Positions 22,729-31,806 of a stretch of DNA of 64,000 bases are shown in pieces (position 1 is the stretch's first letter; the number at the start of each line of letters is the position of its first letter). The notes beneath the pieces are model-generated. The model was not told the origin of the DNA. It worked only from the letters and a program-made list of their open reading frames with translations, and ran no database searches. The stretch covers positions 1 to 64,000 of the forward strand of contig CAZNDN010000002.1 in NCBI GenBank assembly GCA_964571815.1, written 5' to 3'. A program made the position numbers and the translations under genes. Origin of the DNA: CAZNDN01 sp964571815. Lineage in GTDB: Bacteria > Fibrobacterota > Chitinivibrionia > Chitinivibrionales > WJKA01.

Positions 22729-23853
22729 TCAAAGTGATTTGATAAGCTCTTCAACATAACGTGCGATTGCCGGAGAAGCGGTAAGCCCCGGAGACTCAAT
22801 GCCGACAAGGTTGACAAGGCCGGGAATGCCCCGCGCACCCTCTTCGGTAATTACGAAATCCCGAAACGGCTCACCGGGCCCCTGCAATTTCGGTCGTATG
22901 CCCGCCATGTCGGGTGTGAGGTCCCCTTCATGAAGAAAGGGGAGATACACATGGGCGGAATCGAGGAATTCATCCTCATGCGCCGGGTCAACGTCGTAGT
23001 CTTCACGTTCGACATAGAAGGCGTTGGGGCCGAGCCGCAGGGCCCCGTCAAGCGAAAGTACTACATGAATTCCCAGACTGACCGTGCCGGGCGTCGGGTA
23101 GATCAGGTGCGATACCCTGCCCCTGAACCTGTTGGGAAGTCTGAAGTACTCACCCTTGCAGGGCCTGATGCGATACCCGGCCGCGTCAATATCAATCCCG
23201 GCCATTGCAGCGACGGTGCCTGAGGAAAGGCCGGCCGCGTTGACCACCACCGGGCTCTCGAGAATCATCCCGTCCCCGTCGATGTCTCTCACCTCGACCC
23301 GCAGCCGCGCGCCCGTTGACGCGATTCCCGACGCCTCACAACCGTAAGCAATGGTTGCTCCTCGCTGCTGTGACTCCTGTTCGAAGAACTTCATGAGAGC
23401 ATGGGTATCCACAATGCCGCTGGAGGGGCTGTAAAGGCAGGCGGATGATGTGATCTCCGGCTCCAGCCGGGTCGTTTCTTCACGGGAAAGAAATCTGAGG
23501 TCGGGAGCGCCGTTGCGCAGTCCCGTTTCCAGCAGTTGCTCAAGCTTCGAACGGTCTTCGGCTCGTTCCGCTACAACAAGTTTGCCCAGCCCGCGAAAAG
23601 GGATGCCGTTACGACGGCACAGCGCATACAACTCCGCATTTCCTTCGACACACAGCCTTGCCTTGAGTGAATCCGAAGGATAGTAGAGCCCGGCGTGGAT
23701 TACTTCGCTGTTGCGCGAGGAGGTCTCGCGGCCGAAGGACCGGTGCCGCTCGACGACAACGACTTCGCTGCCCGCTGCACAGAGACGAGAGGCAACCGCC
23801 AAACCGACTACTCCCGCCCCTATGACGGTGACGTCGGTCTGCTCGACAATCAT
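22729..23853 (-). CDS. FAD-dependent oxidoreductase, L-2-hydroxyglutarate oxidase/GlpA-like
   Basis: A 374-residue DAO-family flavoprotein. The FAD Rossmann motif is VIGAGVVGLAVASRL (residues 10-24), SSRNSEVIHAGLYYP matches the LhgO family (SGHNSGVIHAGIYY), and NAAGLSSGTVAAMAG and GLVNLVGIESPGLTASPAIA are the conserved later motifs. LhgO oxidises L-2-hydroxyglutarate to 2-oxoglutarate and passes electrons to the quinone pool. Some homologs act on other 2-hydroxy acids or glycerol 3-phosphate, so the substrate is not certain. It lies downstream of the leucine-rich-repeat gene on the same strand with 37 nt between. The ribosome site is weak. Confidence 0.85.
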   Translation of the reverse strand: MIVEQTDVTVIGAGVVGLAVASRLCAAGSEVVVVERHRSFGRETSSRNSEVIHAGLYYPSDSLKARLCVEGNAELYALCRRNGIPFRGLGKLVVAERAEDRSKLEQLLETGLRNGAPDLRFLSREETTRLEPEITSSACLYSPSSGIVDTHALMKFFEQESQQRGATIAYGCEASGIASTGARLRVEVRDIDGDGMILESPVVVNAAGLSSGTVAAMAGIDIDAAGYRIRPCKGEYFRLPNRFRGRVSHLIYPTPGTVSLGIHVVLSLDGALRLGPNAFYVEREDYDVDPAHEDEFLDSAHVYLPFLHEGDLTPDMAGIRPKLQGPGEPFRDFVITEEGARGIPGLVNLVGIESPGLTASPAIARYVEELIKSL

Positions 23854-23890
23854 GCCGGATCGAACCGTCGCGCTTGAACCGCTGTACGCC

Positions 23891-24583
23891 CTACCAGCAT
23901 TGCTGCCAATCGAGATACTTCTCGTCCTTCTTCTTCATCCACGAATCCAGAGCCGGGGGAAGATCGCACAGGCGATTCTCGATGAGTTCCACATACTCCA
24001 GATTCATCTTCGGCAGGTCCGCGGGCAGACCCTTGAGTTCATTGCCCTGCATGTAAAGCTCTTTCAGCGAACTCAGTGAGGAGAAGTTCGCCGGCAGGCT
24101 TGGAATGGTGTTGTTCCGCAGGTGGAGATACCACAGATTCTTGCAGCCAAGTATCTGAGAAGGGAATTGCTCCAGGTCGTTATTCCTGAGATCCAGCTTC
24201 TCCAGCTTCGTCAGGTTCTTCATCGATTGAGGAAGCGAAGTCAGAGCATTGTTCCCCAGATTCAGCTCACGCAGCTCGGTGAGGCGCCCGATTTCTTCAG
24301 GAAGCCGCTCGATTCCGTTATGAGCAAGCGCAAGGTAACGCAACTCGGTAAGCCCGCCGATCGCGGGAGGTACCCGTTTTACAAACGACTCGGCAACATC
24401 TTTGCTGGAAAGATCCACCCACCTGATGCGTCCCTCCTCGGACCGCGTGATACTCTCGATACTCACGCCGGTAATATCGTTGGAATCGAGAATCGCACGA
24501 ACAATCGAGACGTCTTCCAGATAATCCTGTGCTCCCACGGTCGTGATACACAACACAACTGTCAGGCATGATACCAGGCGCAT
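23891..24583 (-). CDS. Secreted leucine-rich-repeat protein
   Basis: A 230-residue protein with a signal peptide (MRLVSCLTVVLCITTVGAQD) and about five leucine-rich repeats of the L-x-x-L-x-L-x-x-N-x-L-x-x-L-P type (for example LRELNLGNNALTSLP, LEKLDLRNNDLEQFP, LWYLHLRNNTIPSLP). The solvent side is variable and the protein ends in charged residues and KYLDWQQCW. Such repeats bind proteins; a surface or periplasmic role is likely but the partner is unknown. GGGAGG precedes ATG 24583, and a sigma70-type promoter lies 65 nt upstream, so the gene starts its own transcript that may continue into the FAD oxidoreductase. Confidence 0.88.
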   Translation of the reverse strand: MRLVSCLTVVLCITTVGAQDYLEDVSIVRAILDSNDITGVSIESITRSEEGRIRWVDLSSKDVAESFVKRVPPAIGGLTELRYLALAHNGIERLPEEIGRLTELRELNLGNNALTSLPQSMKNLTKLEKLDLRNNDLEQFPSQILGCKNLWYLHLRNNTIPSLPANFSSLSSLKELYMQGNELKGLPADLPKMNLEYVELIENRLCDLPPALDSWMKKKDEKYLDWQQCW

Positions 24584-24647
24584 ACCTACCTCCCTGAAAA
24601 AGATACTTCTCCTCCACTCGGATTTCGGTGCTCCATCCCCTACCCAA

Positions 24648-24676
24648 TATATACATGATGCAGGATTGGATTTCAA
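24648..24676 (-). promoter_or_regulatory. Sigma70-type promoter of the leucine-rich-repeat gene
   Basis: On the minus strand TTGAAA (24671-24676), a 17-nt spacer and TATATA (24648-24653), about 65 nt before the ATG of the leucine-rich-repeat gene. Both hexamers match consensus at five of six positions. Confidence 0.75.
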
Positions 24677-24816
24677 GACGCGGACCGGGCTCACTCGCCT
24701 CATCCTTCACCGCCCCGGAAGAGGTACCAACGGCCCCCGGGCAGCGTTTCAAGTCTAAGGCAGGATTCCTTCCTGCATCCAAGGCCTGATCAGAGCCCTG
24801 AGCGGGGCCTCCCGCC

Positions 24817-26121
24817 TCAGGAACTCCTCCGCGGCTCCTCCTCCGGCAGTGCCACAATCTCCGAACGCTCCAGCACCACCTCATCCGGAAAGCTCTCCCG
24901 TCGGAACGTCCCGGTGAAGGGCCTGATAATCTCTCCGCTCGCCGATACACTCGTGGGGCTCTCTTTCCGCGTCACTGTATGCCGGCTCTCACTGCTCTTG
25001 TTGACACAGAAAAGCATGGAGCGACTCCGATCGTCACAGCTCTTCCTCAGAAACAGTATTGTACCGTCAAGCGGTGAAATCGCCTCCCAGTGTCCTTCAT
25101 CCGAAAGCACCCGGTCCGATACCTTCCACCTGTTGCATGCCGCTACCCAGTCGCCCAGATCCCATCGCCGCTCATCGACGTCACAAGGACTCCCCTTCAC
25201 TACATCCATGCGCGTTACCGCGCCCGTCTCATACCCCATGGGCATCAGCAGCCCCTTGGAGAACACCGCCGCAAGCACGTATCTGTTTTTCTGCATTTCC
25301 AGAGTACCGGGTTTCTCCGAAGCGAGGCGGGGTGTGTCGTGAGACTCCGGGAAGCTCACCGAAGGGGCGATACGGCGATGTGCCGTGTGCTGCTCGATAC
25401 ACCAGGGTTCATCGAACCGCCAGTATTTCGAAGAATTGAACAGAAAGTCGAACCCGCACTCCGAAAGGGCCGCAACCTCCCGGAGCGAACACCCCAGCGT
25501 CTCGGCCAGAAACATCGTTCCGGGATGGCGTCCTTTCGCCGATCCAATCAACCACTGCCACAGCGGCGCCGGAACCTGATAGGCCGCATCGCAGCGAAAT
25601 CCCTCAAACCCCATGCCCTGGAAAAACGAAACCATGCGATCCCAGTACGCCCACAGTTCTTCACGACAACCGGCCGATTCATTGTTGACAATTGCCAGGT
25701 CGCCCCATACCGTCACCTTCTTCGGATCGTCGGGATCCACCGCATAGGGACTTCGCACCTCTCCCTTCTCATCGTATGAATACCACTCCGGATGCGTCCT
25801 CCGCAGCACGGCGTCTTTGGCCGTATGGTTGATCACCAGGTCCATCGCGACCTTCAGTCCCCTGCCGCGACAGTCTTCCACAAACCGTCTCAGGGGCGTC
25901 CAGTCGGATGGGTTTTCCTCCCGGCCAGCAAAGAGAGGATTGAGCCGGTAGTAATCCTTGACCGCATAAAGACTGCCGGAAAAGCCCGTTTCGTGGAAAG
26001 GGTTCACGAACACCCAGTTGAACCCCATATCCGCCGCGCGGGCCGCCGATCTGCTCCATTGGTCAATGGAATCGAAGTGACGCGGGAAGAGGTTGAAAAT
26101 CACCGGTGATTTCGTGTCCAT
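24817..26121 (-). CDS. GH13 alpha-amylase-family glycosidase
   Basis: A 434-residue single-enzyme (beta/alpha)8 protein. Region I is DLVINHTAKD, region II FEGFRCDAAYQ (nucleophile Asp), region III MFLAETLG (acid Glu), and region IV SFPESHDTPR. The N-terminal NLFPRHFDSIDQW..GFNWVFVNPFHETGFSGSLYAVKDYYRLNP is typical of GlgE-related and some maltosyl enzymes. No signal peptide is visible, so it should act in the cytoplasm on glucan or maltose derivatives. The exact reaction is not determined. GGGGAG is 7 nt before ATG 26121, directly behind panC. It closes the long minus operon that begins with the creatininase-like gene. Confidence 0.85.
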   Translation of the reverse strand: MDTKSPVIFNLFPRHFDSIDQWSRSAARAADMGFNWVFVNPFHETGFSGSLYAVKDYYRLNPLFAGREENPSDWTPLRRFVEDCRGRGLKVAMDLVINHTAKDAVLRRTHPEWYSYDEKGEVRSPYAVDPDDPKKVTVWGDLAIVNNESAGCREELWAYWDRMVSFFQGMGFEGFRCDAAYQVPAPLWQWLIGSAKGRHPGTMFLAETLGCSLREVAALSECGFDFLFNSSKYWRFDEPWCIEQHTAHRRIAPSVSFPESHDTPRLASEKPGTLEMQKNRYVLAAVFSKGLLMPMGYETGAVTRMDVVKGSPCDVDERRWDLGDWVAACNRWKVSDRVLSDEGHWEAISPLDGTILFLRKSCDDRSRSMLFCVNKSSESRHTVTRKESPTSVSASGEIIRPFTGTFRRESFPDEVVLERSEIVALPEEEPRRSS

Positions 26122-26122
26122 G

Positions 26123-26980
26123 CTACAACTCCCCACCGAGGACAACGTTGTCTATCAGACGTGTGTTTGTCTCCGCCGTGCGGCAAGCAAGAGCCACCAG
26201 CGCCGTCGTATCGACGTAGCGAAGAGGTTGAAGTGTGACGGTGTCCACAACTTCCGCATACTCCAGGTTCAGCAGGGATGCCGACTCCAGCTTCCGGACA
26301 ACGTTTCTCCCGATTGCTCCCGCATCGCGCTCCCCGCGTTCAAAGGCTTCCCGTGCGGAGCTCAACCCGGCATAGATCAGCGGTGCCTGGGCCCGTTCCT
26401 CAGCGGAAAGATACCGATTGCGCGAACTCATCGCCGGCCCGTCATCTTCCCTCACGATCGGCCCCACGATCAGTTCCAGGGGGAGGTTCAAGTCCCTCAC
26501 CATCCGTTTCAACACCACCGCCTGTTGAGCGTCTTTCTGCCCGAACACGGCCAGGTCGGGCCCCACAATGTTGAACAACTTCAGCACGATGGTGGTAACC
26601 CCGCGGAAATGCCCCGGTCGCCGGGCTCCACAGAGCCCCTCGGTAAGCCCTTCGACCGACACAAATGTTGCGTACCCCGAAGGATACATAACACGGTCAT
26701 CGGGCGCAAAGACCACATCACACCCCCCCCGCTCCGCCGCCGCACAGTCCTCATCAAATAATCGAGGGTAGTGCTCGAAGTCCTCTTGAGGACCGAATTG
26801 TTCGGGGTTGACGTAGATGCTCAGAACCGTTACGTCGCACCGTCCGCGGGAGAGAGCCACCAGTGACAGATGACCCTTGTGCAAAGCGCCCATGGTAGGG
26901 ACAAACCCCACACGCGCTCCGTGCCGACGCACACCGGCGCGCCACTCCCGCATCCGGTTCGGATCGCGAATAACTTCCAT
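26123..26980 (-). CDS. panC: Pantothenate synthetase
   Basis: A 285-residue PanC that joins pantoate to beta-alanine with ATP through a pantoyl-adenylate. The HIGH-like motif PTMGALHKGHLSL includes His34 and His37, and PEQFGPQEDFEHYPR, GHFRGVTTIVLKLFN, FGQKDAQQ and the KMSKS-like MSSRNRYLS follow. Length is normal. GGAGAG precedes ATG. The beta-alanine comes from PanD (12665-13000), which lies in a separate operon. Confidence 0.96.
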   Translation of the reverse strand: MEVIRDPNRMREWRAGVRRHGARVGFVPTMGALHKGHLSLVALSRGRCDVTVLSIYVNPEQFGPQEDFEHYPRLFDEDCAAAERGGCDVVFAPDDRVMYPSGYATFVSVEGLTEGLCGARRPGHFRGVTTIVLKLFNIVGPDLAVFGQKDAQQAVVLKRMVRDLNLPLELIVGPIVREDDGPAMSSRNRYLSAEERAQAPLIYAGLSSAREAFERGERDAGAIGRNVVRKLESASLLNLEYAEVVDTVTLQPLRYVDTTALVALACRTAETNTRLIDNVVLGGEL

Positions 26981-27024
26981 ACGGACTCTCCGCTACGGCC
27001 TCCGGCCTCTCCCGTGAAACGGCT

Positions 27025-27732
27025 TTACCGATTCTTCCCCGCGGCACCCCCCAGCCTGGCACGTTCTCGAGCACCAAGGGGACGGTAGAAATTCAGTCCG
27101 GGGCCGGCTTGCACAATCTGCTCGGTAATCTCTTGCAGGTCACACGCATTTTCCACAAAATCGATATCATTCGTATCTATCACCAATACGGGCGATTCGG
27201 TATGGTGAAAGAAAAAATGGTCGTAGGCGCGGTTAATCGCGGCAAGGTAGGCCTTGTCCATACCGAATTCATAGTCACGCCCCCGTTTCTCAACACGCTG
27301 GAGAATCCTCTCCGTGGACGCCTGAAGATAGATGACGAGTTCGGGGCGGGCGATCCGTGCCTCCAGAATCGCCGCGATGTTGTTGTAAAGCGCAAGTTCC
27401 TGGTCATCAAGATTGATGCCCGCAAAAATACGGTCCTTGGCGAACATGTAATCCGCCACCGTTACGTCATGAAAGAGATCCTGCTGCATGGCCTCTTGAG
27501 TGAGCTGGCGGTAGCGCGAAAGCAGAAACCAGATTTGAGTCTGGAAAGCATTGGCGGTACGATCTCGATAGAATGCCGGCAGAAATGGGTTTTCCTCGAC
27601 TTTTTCAAGAACCGTCCGCGCATCAAACGCTGACGCCAGGAGCCGGCAGAGGGAGGTCTTGCCGACCCCGATCACTCCTTCGATCGAGATATAGGAGTAC
27701 TTGAGTCGTTTCGCGGGTTCTGCTGTGCTCAT
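27025..27732 (-). CDS. Deoxynucleoside kinase (dCK/dGK family)
   Basis: A 235-residue P-loop kinase of the dCK/dGK/dNK family, which phosphorylates deoxynucleosides for dNTP salvage. P-loop ISIEGVIGVGKTSL, then VEENPFLPAFYRD, the substrate-binding QIWFLLSRYRQ, and DYMFAKDRIFAG, with the lid LQRVEKRGRDYE. Closest in style to the bacterial dAdo/dGuo kinases. ATG 27732 is used, although a GTG five codons earlier is possible. It is 21 nt after folK and 44 nt before panC in the same operon. Confidence 0.9.
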   Translation of the reverse strand: MSTAEPAKRLKYSYISIEGVIGVGKTSLCRLLASAFDARTVLEKVEENPFLPAFYRDRTANAFQTQIWFLLSRYRQLTQEAMQQDLFHDVTVADYMFAKDRIFAGINLDDQELALYNNIAAILEARIARPELVIYLQASTERILQRVEKRGRDYEFGMDKAYLAAINRAYDHFFFHHTESPVLVIDTNDIDFVENACDLQEITEQIVQAGPGLNFYRPLGARERARLGGAAGKNR

Positions 27733-27753
27733 GAGAGCCGGGCGCACCCCTCA

Positions 27754-28251
27754 TTAGGGTGAGACGAAACGGATTACCTGCCCCTCCAACCTCTCATCGG
27801 ATTCGCTCAGGATCATCCCGGCGGTACCCCCCATACCCGGAATACTCAGCTCGGGCTCTACGTCGACTATCCCCGTCAGACAGTAACGTCGCGTCCGAAT
27901 TCCGGGATGAGGTATCACGAGATTCTCCTCCCGCACAATATGCTTGCCGTAGACCAGAATATCCACGTCCGCACTCCGCGGCTGCCTCGCTCCCTTCCCC
28001 GTTCGACCAAGCCGCCGCTCAAGCGCCTCGCACTCTCCCAGCAGCATGTGAGCATCCTTCTCGTAGCCGCCGGAGACAATCACGTTCATGAACCACGGCT
28101 GCTTCGAAGCCACCTCTACCGGCTCGGTCTCCATAAGCCGTGAGGTCCGGATAGGTTGATCGAGAATTCTCCTGACCCCGTCAAGCATCATTTCTACATG
28201 TTCCACCCGGGGTTCTATATTCGAACCAAGGCTCAAAATAACTCTCGACAT
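27754..28251 (-). CDS. folK: 6-hydroxymethyl-7,8-dihydropterin pyrophosphokinase
   Basis: A 165-residue FolK, which transfers pyrophosphate from ATP to the pterin in folate synthesis. LSLGSNIEPRVEHVE, QPWFMNVIVSGGYE, GECEALERRLGR and PRSADVDILVYGKHIV-like PRSADVDILVYG, then IPHPGIRTRRYCLTGIVDVEPEL are canonical, including the paired metal-binding Asp in DVDIL. It is followed by dNK and panC. A second, shorter FolK homolog sits beside folB at 32598-32990, so the organism carries two. Confidence 0.92.
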   Translation of the reverse strand: MSRVILSLGSNIEPRVEHVEMMLDGVRRILDQPIRTSRLMETEPVEVASKQPWFMNVIVSGGYEKDAHMLLGECEALERRLGRTGKGARQPRSADVDILVYGKHIVREENLVIPHPGIRTRRYCLTGIVDVEPELSIPGMGGTAGMILSESDERLEGQVIRFVSP

Positions 28252-28373
28252 GGCATTCGCTTTCCCTCCGCCGGCTTCCCGGCAATCGCCGCCGCACTTC
28301 GAGCTTCACGCGAGACTCCCCGCCACAAACCCGCCCTCGCCACCATGCGAATCGCACCCTCGTCCTTGTCGTT

Positions 28374-29699
28374 TCAAGGGTCGGACCGAAAGCCCACGGT
28401 TTTAACCTCGCCGAACCGTTCAAGACCCGGGAAAACGGCCGATTTCCCGCCGACAACAACAATCGCAAAGGCGGGAGAACTCAAGTGGCGGGCCACAGCC
28501 TCGGCCACGTCCCCGCGGTCCAGACAACTCACCCTTTCATCGAACAGTTCCACATGCGAATTGTCCCGCCCGAAAAATCGCAACCAGAGGAGCTTCTCGG
28601 CTATATTGCCGATACCCTCAAGCTGAATCGCCAGATTCCCTTTTGCATACTCCCTGGCCTTTGCAAGCTCTTCCTCTCCGGGTCCCTCACAGCCGAATTT
28701 CCGATACTCCTCCAGCACCGACCGCAGTACATCGAGGGTTTGACCCGACTGCGTCGTAGTCCCGATGGAGAAAACCCCCGCGGTTGTCCCGAAAGAGATT
28801 TGTGAGCCGATTCCATAGGTCTTTCCCTGCTCGGCCCTCACGCGCGCCGTCAGGCGCGACGAGAAATTGCCGCCGCCCAGTATGTAATTGGCCAACGATA
28901 ACGCAAGCCTGTCTTCGTCCAACTCTCCGGGAACAGGATGGCCCAGCATTATTGTTGCCTGGGTAAGGCCCGGTTTGTTCACAAGTCTTACCCGCGAGTT
29001 CGTGGTATTCGGCAGCGGCAGGGGGCTTTGGGGCTGCTTCCCGCCTTCCGGCCGCCATCCGGCAAAGCGCTCTTCCCAGGACTGCCGAACCCGCTGAAGG
29101 TCGAAGTCACCGACAATCAGAAGCGTGGCGGCACGGGGGTGGAAGTGCCGCGTATAGAAGTCGCGTATGTCGTTGATGGTAACGGAGTTGATCGAGCGCT
29201 GCGTTCGGGGACGCCCCATCGGATGATCCGGTCCGCACAACTCCGCATGAAAATGGCGCCGGGCCAGTGATGCGGGGTCGGAACGGGCAGCCTGAAGAGT
29301 CGTGACATGTTCGCGACTCAGCCTTCTCAATTCCTCAGGGTCAAGACGGGGAGATGTGACGGCGTTCCAGAAGAGTCCAAGAACCCGATCCATGAAGCGT
29401 GCCAGCATCCGTGCGCCGATAACCGTGTACTCATCGCCCACCTCCGCAAACAGGCCGCTTCCCACGTGCTCCATTGCTTCGGAAAATGCTTCAGCGCTGC
29501 ACTCCCGCGTCCCGCGCTGCATGAGTTCAACGGTCATCTCCGCACATCCCTCCTTCCCCCGCGTGTCGGCAAAGCGTCCCACCGGGACCTGCAGGACAAT
29601 CTCCACTCCTTCCTGTTCATGATGCGGAACAAGCATGAGCCGCAACCCGTTTGAAAGTATCTCTTCGTGCGCCGGCGGGAATCGATAGCCGAAGGGCAT
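28374..29699 (-). CDS. M16 peptidase family, non-catalytic subunit
   Basis: A 441-residue protein with two M16 (insulinase/MPP) domains. The zinc motif HxxEH is replaced: family GxAHFLEHMLFRGT aligns with GCAEMTVELMQRGT, so all three zinc residues are lost. The C-terminal domain keeps the substrate-binding R/Y-type stretch (GGNFSSRLTARVRAEQGKTYGIGS). In two-gene M16 systems the other subunit is active and this one binds substrate; the active partner is the adjacent gene. An AAGGAGAG site 7 nt before ATG is excellent. No signal peptide is visible, so the heterodimer is probably cytoplasmic. Confidence 0.88.
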   Translation of the reverse strand: MPFGYRFPPAHEEILSNGLRLMLVPHHEQEGVEIVLQVPVGRFADTRGKEGCAEMTVELMQRGTRECSAEAFSEAMEHVGSGLFAEVGDEYTVIGARMLARFMDRVLGLFWNAVTSPRLDPEELRRLSREHVTTLQAARSDPASLARRHFHAELCGPDHPMGRPRTQRSINSVTINDIRDFYTRHFHPRAATLLIVGDFDLQRVRQSWEERFAGWRPEGGKQPQSPLPLPNTTNSRVRLVNKPGLTQATIMLGHPVPGELDEDRLALSLANYILGGGNFSSRLTARVRAEQGKTYGIGSQISFGTTAGVFSIGTTTQSGQTLDVLRSVLEEYRKFGCEGPGEEELAKAREYAKGNLAIQLEGIGNIAEKLLWLRFFGRDNSHVELFDERVSCLDRGDVAEAVARHLSSPAFAIVVVGGKSAVFPGLERFGEVKTVGFRSDP

Positions 29700-29723
29700 G
29701 TGCCCTCTCCTTCCGGGTCGGTA

Positions 29724-31037
29724 TTAGAAGCGTGACGAGACGCGCCGGAACAAGCCGACAAGATACAGCAACGGATTGACCCTCTTTGGTGTCAACACCA
29801 GCGTATGCGCCCCTTCCGGCCTCCAGTACCTCCGAGCCGCTTCACGCACTTCCGCCGGCGTCAACGTTTCAATCCGCCTCAACCTTCGTGCCCACAAATG
29901 GTAGTCGCCTTCAACAGTCTCGGCAAATCCGATAGACTGCGCAATCTGTTCGGCCGAATAGAGCCCGAACGTACGCGAAGTCAGTGAGGTGTTCCTGACT
30001 TTCTCGAGTTCCTCCGACGAAATCCCCTCGTTTCGAACGGTTTCCACCAATTCATTAAGCGCGGCACCAATTCGCCGGGGCTTCTTATCCGGCGTAAACA
30101 CCGTGAAAAAGAACGAGATACCGGAACGCCTGAGGAAGTGGTTCATACCTCCCGCGGAGAGTACCATGGACTGCCGACGCACCAGCGAGCGGTGCAATCG
30201 ACTGCTCTCACCCTGGGCAAAAGCCGACTGCAGGATTTCAAGCGGCACCGCATCCTCATGTGAGGAGCATGGAGCCCGATAGCCCATCATCAAGATGGGT
30301 ACATCGAAGGCCACCCGGCGCCTCATCCACAATGGCTTGTCTCTGAGAGAGACCGCGGCGCCGTCGGCGCCACCGCCCCCAATCCGTTCCGGCGATCGAG
30401 GAATACTCCCGAACGACCGTCCAACAAGCGAAAACAGCGCACCCTCGTCCTCAAAATCTCCGACCGCCACGACGACCGCATTGTCGGGGGTGTACCATTT
30501 CCGGTAGTACTCCCGGCACTGCTCACACGTCACCGATTGGATGTCCTCCAGCACTCCCAATTGGCTCACGGCATACGGGTCATCACCGAAGAACTCCTTT
30601 CGAAACTCAAACATCGCCTTGGTCATGGGATTGTTCATGTAGGTTTCGTACTCTTCAACAACAACCCGTCGCTCCTTCTCGAACTCGCCTTCGTCGAGGG
30701 TAAGGCCGTTCATCCGGTCGGCCTCCATCTCAACAATCTCCGTGAGAAAATCGCTCGGAACCGTGTTGAAATAAAGGGTAACATCCTCGGCAGTCCCGGC
30801 ATTGCTGTGCCCGCCGACATTATTGACCCGTCGGGCATGTTCCTGGGGACCAAGCCGATTCGAGCCCCTGAACATCATGTGCTCCAGAATATGTGATGTT
30901 CCCCGGATACCGGCGTATTCATTCACACTCCCCGTGCGGTACCACACCTGAACCGCAACCAGCGGTGCTCCCGGCTTCCTCAGACAAATCACCTTGAGAC
31001 CGTTGTCCAGGGTATGGTCGGCAATACGATCAAGCAT
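29724..31037 (-). CDS. M16 zinc peptidase, catalytic subunit
   Basis: A 437-residue M16 peptidase. The inverted zinc motif is HILEHMMF (HxxEH) in GIRGTSHILEHMMFRGSN, the distal Glu is in VEMEADRMNGL, and NVGGHSNAGTAEDVTLYF is canonical. It probably pairs with the following non-catalytic subunit, like MPP and bacterial PqqF-like pairs, to degrade or mature peptides. ATG 31037 overlaps the creatininase-like stop by 8 nt; an upstream 97-codon extension lies inside that gene in another frame and is not used. No signal peptide is visible. Confidence 0.9.
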   Translation of the reverse strand: MLDRIADHTLDNGLKVICLRKPGAPLVAVQVWYRTGSVNEYAGIRGTSHILEHMMFRGSNRLGPQEHARRVNNVGGHSNAGTAEDVTLYFNTVPSDFLTEIVEMEADRMNGLTLDEGEFEKERRVVVEEYETYMNNPMTKAMFEFRKEFFGDDPYAVSQLGVLEDIQSVTCEQCREYYRKWYTPDNAVVVAVGDFEDEGALFSLVGRSFGSIPRSPERIGGGGADGAAVSLRDKPLWMRRRVAFDVPILMMGYRAPCSSHEDAVPLEILQSAFAQGESSRLHRSLVRRQSMVLSAGGMNHFLRRSGISFFFTVFTPDKKPRRIGAALNELVETVRNEGISSEELEKVRNTSLTSRTFGLYSAEQIAQSIGFAETVEGDYHLWARRLRRIETLTPAEVREAARRYWRPEGAHTLVLTPKRVNPLLYLVGLFRRVSSRF

Positions 31038-31806
31038 GAGATGCCTCGAAGAAAGGGACGATTTTTCGCTGCAACGCCTCAGAGATGATTTCGAACAACC
31101 ATTCTCCCGCCGCGGGATCGAATTGAGAGGCGATCTCCGAGGAAGAACCGCGGGGGAACAGCTTGCGGTACTTCTCGGGATCCGCGCCGCGTTTCTTCCA
31201 CGTTTGCCAGGTCTGCTCCGGGGGTAGTGTGTCCGTATGCCGATCCGCCGATCGCCGCGGTCGGGCGCCCAGATAAGCGGCCATCGACAATACCGCGTAC
31301 TCCGATCCACCGTATTCGATTCCCTCAACTAGCCCCTTCACCGCCGCCCCCAATTCGGGTATCACCTGCCATCGGAGATGTAGTATGCCTGGGGTTCTTC
31401 CCGGCAGCCGCCGGCCGATCTCATCTCCAAGTCGGCCCTCCACCGAGGAGCCGTCAAGCAGAATCACCGCTCGTACTCCCTGAAACCGCCAGCACCGTAG
31501 CAGGTCACAGATGAATCCGGCGGCTCGGGCGACCTTTGCACCCGCAACTCCAGCGAAGCTCATGAACGGGACACAACAGCCATACGCCAGCAGCGGTGCA
31601 CACGCCACTTCCAGACGCGCCGAAATCCCACGCGCCAGAGCCGCCGTGCACCTGTTGACTTCCCCGATGCCTCCACGTGCTCCCACCGGCTCCAATGCGC
31701 CGACGGGAAGTATCAGAAAGGGCCTGGCCCCGAAGAGACGCTCGATATCCCGGTGCGACAGATGCTCGATTTCGTAGGTTGCGAACCGGGAAGAAGAATC
31801 CGTCAT
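31030..31806 (-). CDS. Creatininase-superfamily protein with degenerate metal site
   Basis: A 258-residue protein with the creatininase fold: FLILPVGALEPVG aligns with the family's LPVGSLEQHGPHLPLGTD, and PPEQTWQTWKKRGADPEKYRKLFP and an N-terminal strand pattern support the family. The metal His and Asp of that signature are replaced (EPVGARGGIGEVN keeps only the Glu), so amidohydrolase activity is doubtful. Family members act on creatinine, mycofactocin peptides or formylated amines. Linkage to an M16 pair could recall peptide-maturation clusters such as mycofactocin, but no radical SAM gene is present. ATG 31806 has no clear Shine-Dalgarno. Confidence 0.7.
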   Translation of the reverse strand: MTDSSSRFATYEIEHLSHRDIERLFGARPFLILPVGALEPVGARGGIGEVNRCTAALARGISARLEVACAPLLAYGCCVPFMSFAGVAGAKVARAAGFICDLLRCWRFQGVRAVILLDGSSVEGRLGDEIGRRLPGRTPGILHLRWQVIPELGAAVKGLVEGIEYGGSEYAVLSMAAYLGARPRRSADRHTDTLPPEQTWQTWKKRGADPEKYRKLFPRGSSSEIASQFDPAAGEWLFEIISEALQRKIVPFFEASHA

